The position numbers and the translations under genes are program-made. Shown here in pieces: positions 6,147 to 7,494 of a DNA stretch of 7,494 bases; the first letter of the stretch is position 1, and each line of letters begins with the position of its first letter. The notes under the pieces are model-generated. The model had not been told where the DNA came from. It saw nothing but the letters and a program-made list of their open reading frames with translations, and made no database searches. Source of the stretch: Bathymodiolus brooksi thiotrophic gill symbiont (GTDB lineage: Bacteria > Pseudomonadota > Gammaproteobacteria > PS1 > Pseudothioglobaceae); assembly GCF_903642095.1 (NCBI RefSeq), contig NZ_CAHJWD020000256.1, positions 1 through 7,494 on the forward strand. The letters are read 5' to 3'.

Positions 6147-6845
6147 TTATCCACTTCCACAGGCACCCTCAGAATCGGTTTCATCTTCCCAGCCTCGTTT
6201 AGAATAATAGTCGTCTTTTGAAGAATAAAGCCGAATTTTCTGCACATTTTTCGCTTTATAATCTTGAATCAACTGCTCTAAGAGTGATGATCCCCCACCT
6301 TTGATATTCGTTGTTTGACCTGGGACTAACCCCTCAGGTTTTGCAATAAGTGTAATAATTTCAGGCGTTTCCATTTCTGAACTGTCCGAATAAGATATAG
6401 CCTCTATCTCGCCTTTGTAAGTGGCAATATGAATTTCTCTTGTAGAAGGGATACCACCTTCACCTTTTAAATTAAGATTAACCTCTGACTCCGTTACTTT
6501 TGCTAGATCTGAAGATGCATGAGAATCAGTGCTAGGCTGATAGTTCCCTATTCCTGCCCCCCAATCTTGTAAAACAGGTAGAACACGCATTTCATAGAGT
6601 ATCATATCGATGTCTGAATCTAAACTATAAGTTTCAAATTGAAAACTATTCTCTGTGTCAAATACTTGAACTAATTTACCTGTATTTAAATCTCTTTCAA
6701 AGAGGTAAGGGCGAAAATTATTGGTTGTAGGATGATAGTCATTAAGATTAAGGTGCATATAGCCAGCATAAAGCGAGCCACTATAAAATATAGCTACCAG
6801 TAACCAAGTTTTTAAAAAACCAAAAAAGATACTTCTAAATTTCAT
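6147..6845 (-). CDS. Exported GNAT-like protein, array copy 2
   Basis: This 232-residue paralogue of the downstream copy has an identical signal peptide except Ser5 for Asn (26 of 27 residues). It shares RPYLFERD, the TYKGEIEA strand pair, PEIITLIAKPEGLVPGQTTN, KGGGSSLLEQLI (182-193) and KIRLYSSKDDYYSKRGW (203-219). From EIITL to the RGW segment, 49 of 59 residues match copy 1. Residues about 97-136 (GAGIGNYQPSTDSHASSDL and onwards) align poorly, and the tail is acidic (EDETDSEGACGSG). I chose the ATG at 6845 because AGAGGT (6852-6857) is 6 nt away; the in-frame GTG at 6872 would place the ribosome site inside the gene. It lies head-to-tail with copy 1, separated by 164 nt carrying its own leader elements. 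It is intact and looks functional; the activity is unknown. Confidence 0.8.
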   Translation of the reverse strand: MKFRSIFFGFLKTWLLVAIFYSGSLYAGYMHLNLNDYHPTTNNFRPYLFERDLNTGKLVQVFDTENSFQFETYSLDSDIDMILYEMRVLPVLQDWGAGIGNYQPSTDSHASSDLAKVTESEVNLNLKGEGGIPSTREIHIATYKGEIEAISYSDSSEMETPEIITLIAKPEGLVPGQTTNIKGGGSSLLEQLIQDYKAKNVQKIRLYSSKDDYYSKRGWEDETDSEGACGSG

Positions 6846-6851
6846 TTGTAT

Positions 6852-6884
6852 ACCTCTAAAAATTCCTAACACGATCTTAAGAAT
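6852..6884 (-). promoter_or_regulatory. Hairpin and RBS upstream of copy 2
   Basis: This is the same leader as upstream of copy 1. ATTCTTAA (6884-6877) pairs with TTAGGAAT (6869-6862) on the minus strand around an identical GATCGTG loop. One A of the 3' arm is now G, giving a T-G wobble and keeping the 8-bp stem. The ribosome site is AGAGGT (6857-6852) instead of GGAGGT, so initiation may be slightly weaker than for copy 1. Confidence 0.5.
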
Positions 6885-7012
6885 ATAAAAAATTGTAAAT
6901 TCTCTAAGCTACTTAATTAATGTAGTAGCCACATTTAAATAAAGATGCCATAAAAGAATTTTCCATAAAGATGAATACTTAGTTAGTATTATTATTTATT
7001 GGGTAATGTTAT

Positions 7013-7494
7013 CTATCCACTTCCACAGGCACCCTCAGGTTCAGGTTCATCTTTCCAGCCTCGTTTAGAATAATAGTCGTCTTGTGCAGAATAAAGCCGA
7101 ATTTTCCGCACATTTCTCGCTTTATATCTTTGAATCAAACGCTCTAAGAGTGACGAACCCCCGCCTTTAACGGTCGTTGTTTGACCGGGCATTAACCCCT
7201 CAGGTTTTGCAATAAGTGTAATAATTTCAGGCACCTCTACCTCTGAACTTTCCGAATAAGACATAGCCTCTATCTCGCCTTTGTAAGTAGCAATATGAAC
7301 TTCTCTTGTAAGAACGGTAGCATCTTCACTTCCTGAATCAATAGCAACATTTAGCTTCATCAATCTTGTTAGTTGTGCAGATGCATGGGAATCAGTGCCA
7401 GGTTGATAGTATTCTATCTCCGATCCCCAATCATTTAAAACAGGTAAAACACGCTCTTTATATAATGCCATATCGGCTTCTGATCCCACAGTGT
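7013..7494 (-). CDS. Exported GNAT-like protein, array copy 3 (5' end beyond window)
   Basis: This third paralogue runs off the window. The visible 160 residues correspond to roughly residue 75 onwards of the other copies, and the reading frame is open at the edge. The GTG at 7489 is an internal Val codon, not a start. SEADMALYKERVLPVLNDWG aligns with both other copies. The middle (IEYYQPGTDSHASAQLTRLM and onwards) is closer to copy 2 than to copy 1. The C-terminal half has ATYKGEIEAMSYSESSEVEV, PEIITLIAKPEGLMPGQTTT, KGGGSSLLERLI and KIRLYSAQDDYYSKRGW, with the tail KDEPEPEGACGSG. Its signal peptide should lie just outside. The stop is TAG instead of the TAA used by the other two. It is followed by a 167-nt spacer before copy 2. 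Confidence 0.78.
   Translation of the reverse strand, partial: TVGSEADMALYKERVLPVLNDWGSEIEYYQPGTDSHASAQLTRLMKLNVAIDSGSEDATVLTREVHIATYKGEIEAMSYSESSEVEVPEIITLIAKPEGLMPGQTTTVKGGGSSLLERLIQRYKARNVRKIRLYSAQDDYYSKRGWKDEPEPEGACGSG

Larger units (their letters stand above)
5254..7494 (-). repeat. Tandem array of about 866-bp gene units
   Basis: The three stop codons lie at 5281, 6147 and 7013, exactly 866 bp apart, and homology covers both genes and spacers. Examples are the shared TACTTATTGGATAGTG near the 3' end of copies 1 and 2, and the shared leader with hairpin. Gene and spacer lengths differ by 3 nt in opposite directions (702+164 and 699+167), so the equal period is partly coincidence of small indels. 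On the downstream side similarity stops at about 5254, where the hairpin at 5235-5261 begins. The array continues past the right window edge. Confidence 0.85.

Noticed and set aside
6050..6247. 65-residue minus-strand ORF
   Set aside because: It covers the spacer and the 3' end of copy 2 in another frame, has no ribosome site and no family resemblance.
7487..7489. GTG as start of array copy 3
   Set aside because: The frame stays open to the window edge, and alignment with the other copies places this codon about 75 residues into the protein.
5254..7494. CRISPR array
   Set aside because: The repeats are 866-bp gene units, not short repeats with spacers.

Overview
The window reads as AT-rich gammaproteobacterial DNA. 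Gene content and style (compact, ATGA-coupled genes for murein recycling, a DjlA-type J-protein, transposase debris, and a tandem family of exported proteins) would fit the SUP05/Thioglobus and mussel-symbiont clade. That placement is inference from memory; nothing in the window proves it.

Layout, + strand. Positions 1-225 hold a decayed IS5-like transposase in three reading frames. A spacer with a candidate promoter (253-280) and an eight-codon leader ORF leads into a tightly packed gene row at 456-5000. It encodes a YkuD-family protein without signal peptide, a rhodanese, the AmpG muropeptide permease, the NagZ beta-N-acetylglucosaminidase, a conserved 92-residue protein of unknown role, an easily missed 53-residue ORF and a TerB/J-domain membrane co-chaperone (DjlA type). 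Almost every junction is an ATGA or similar stop/start overlap; the exception is 29 nt before the 53-residue ORF. AmpG imports anhydromuropeptides and NagZ removes GlcNAc from them. The YkuD protein, probably cytosolic, is a good candidate for the L,D-carboxypeptidase that trims the tetrapeptide, so the first half of the row looks like a murein-recycling operon.

Positions 5001-5280 separate this row from genes on the opposite strand and contain two AT-rich hairpins, one a plausible terminator for the minus strand.

Layout, - strand. Positions 5281-7494 hold three head-to-tail paralogues, the third cut by the window edge, at an exact 866-bp stop-to-stop period. The two complete copies have a near-identical signal peptide; all three share a conserved C-terminal half and a short acidic or Asn/Pro tail ending GACG(N/S)G. 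The C-terminal half looks to me like a GNAT acetyltransferase fold, with a G-x-G loop followed by an LYS-x-x-DDYY-x-x-RGW segment. The stretch between these ends varies between copies. Each complete copy has the same hairpin directly upstream of its ribosome binding site, with one stem change preserved as a wobble pair. This exported, expanding family is the least explained and most interesting part of the window.
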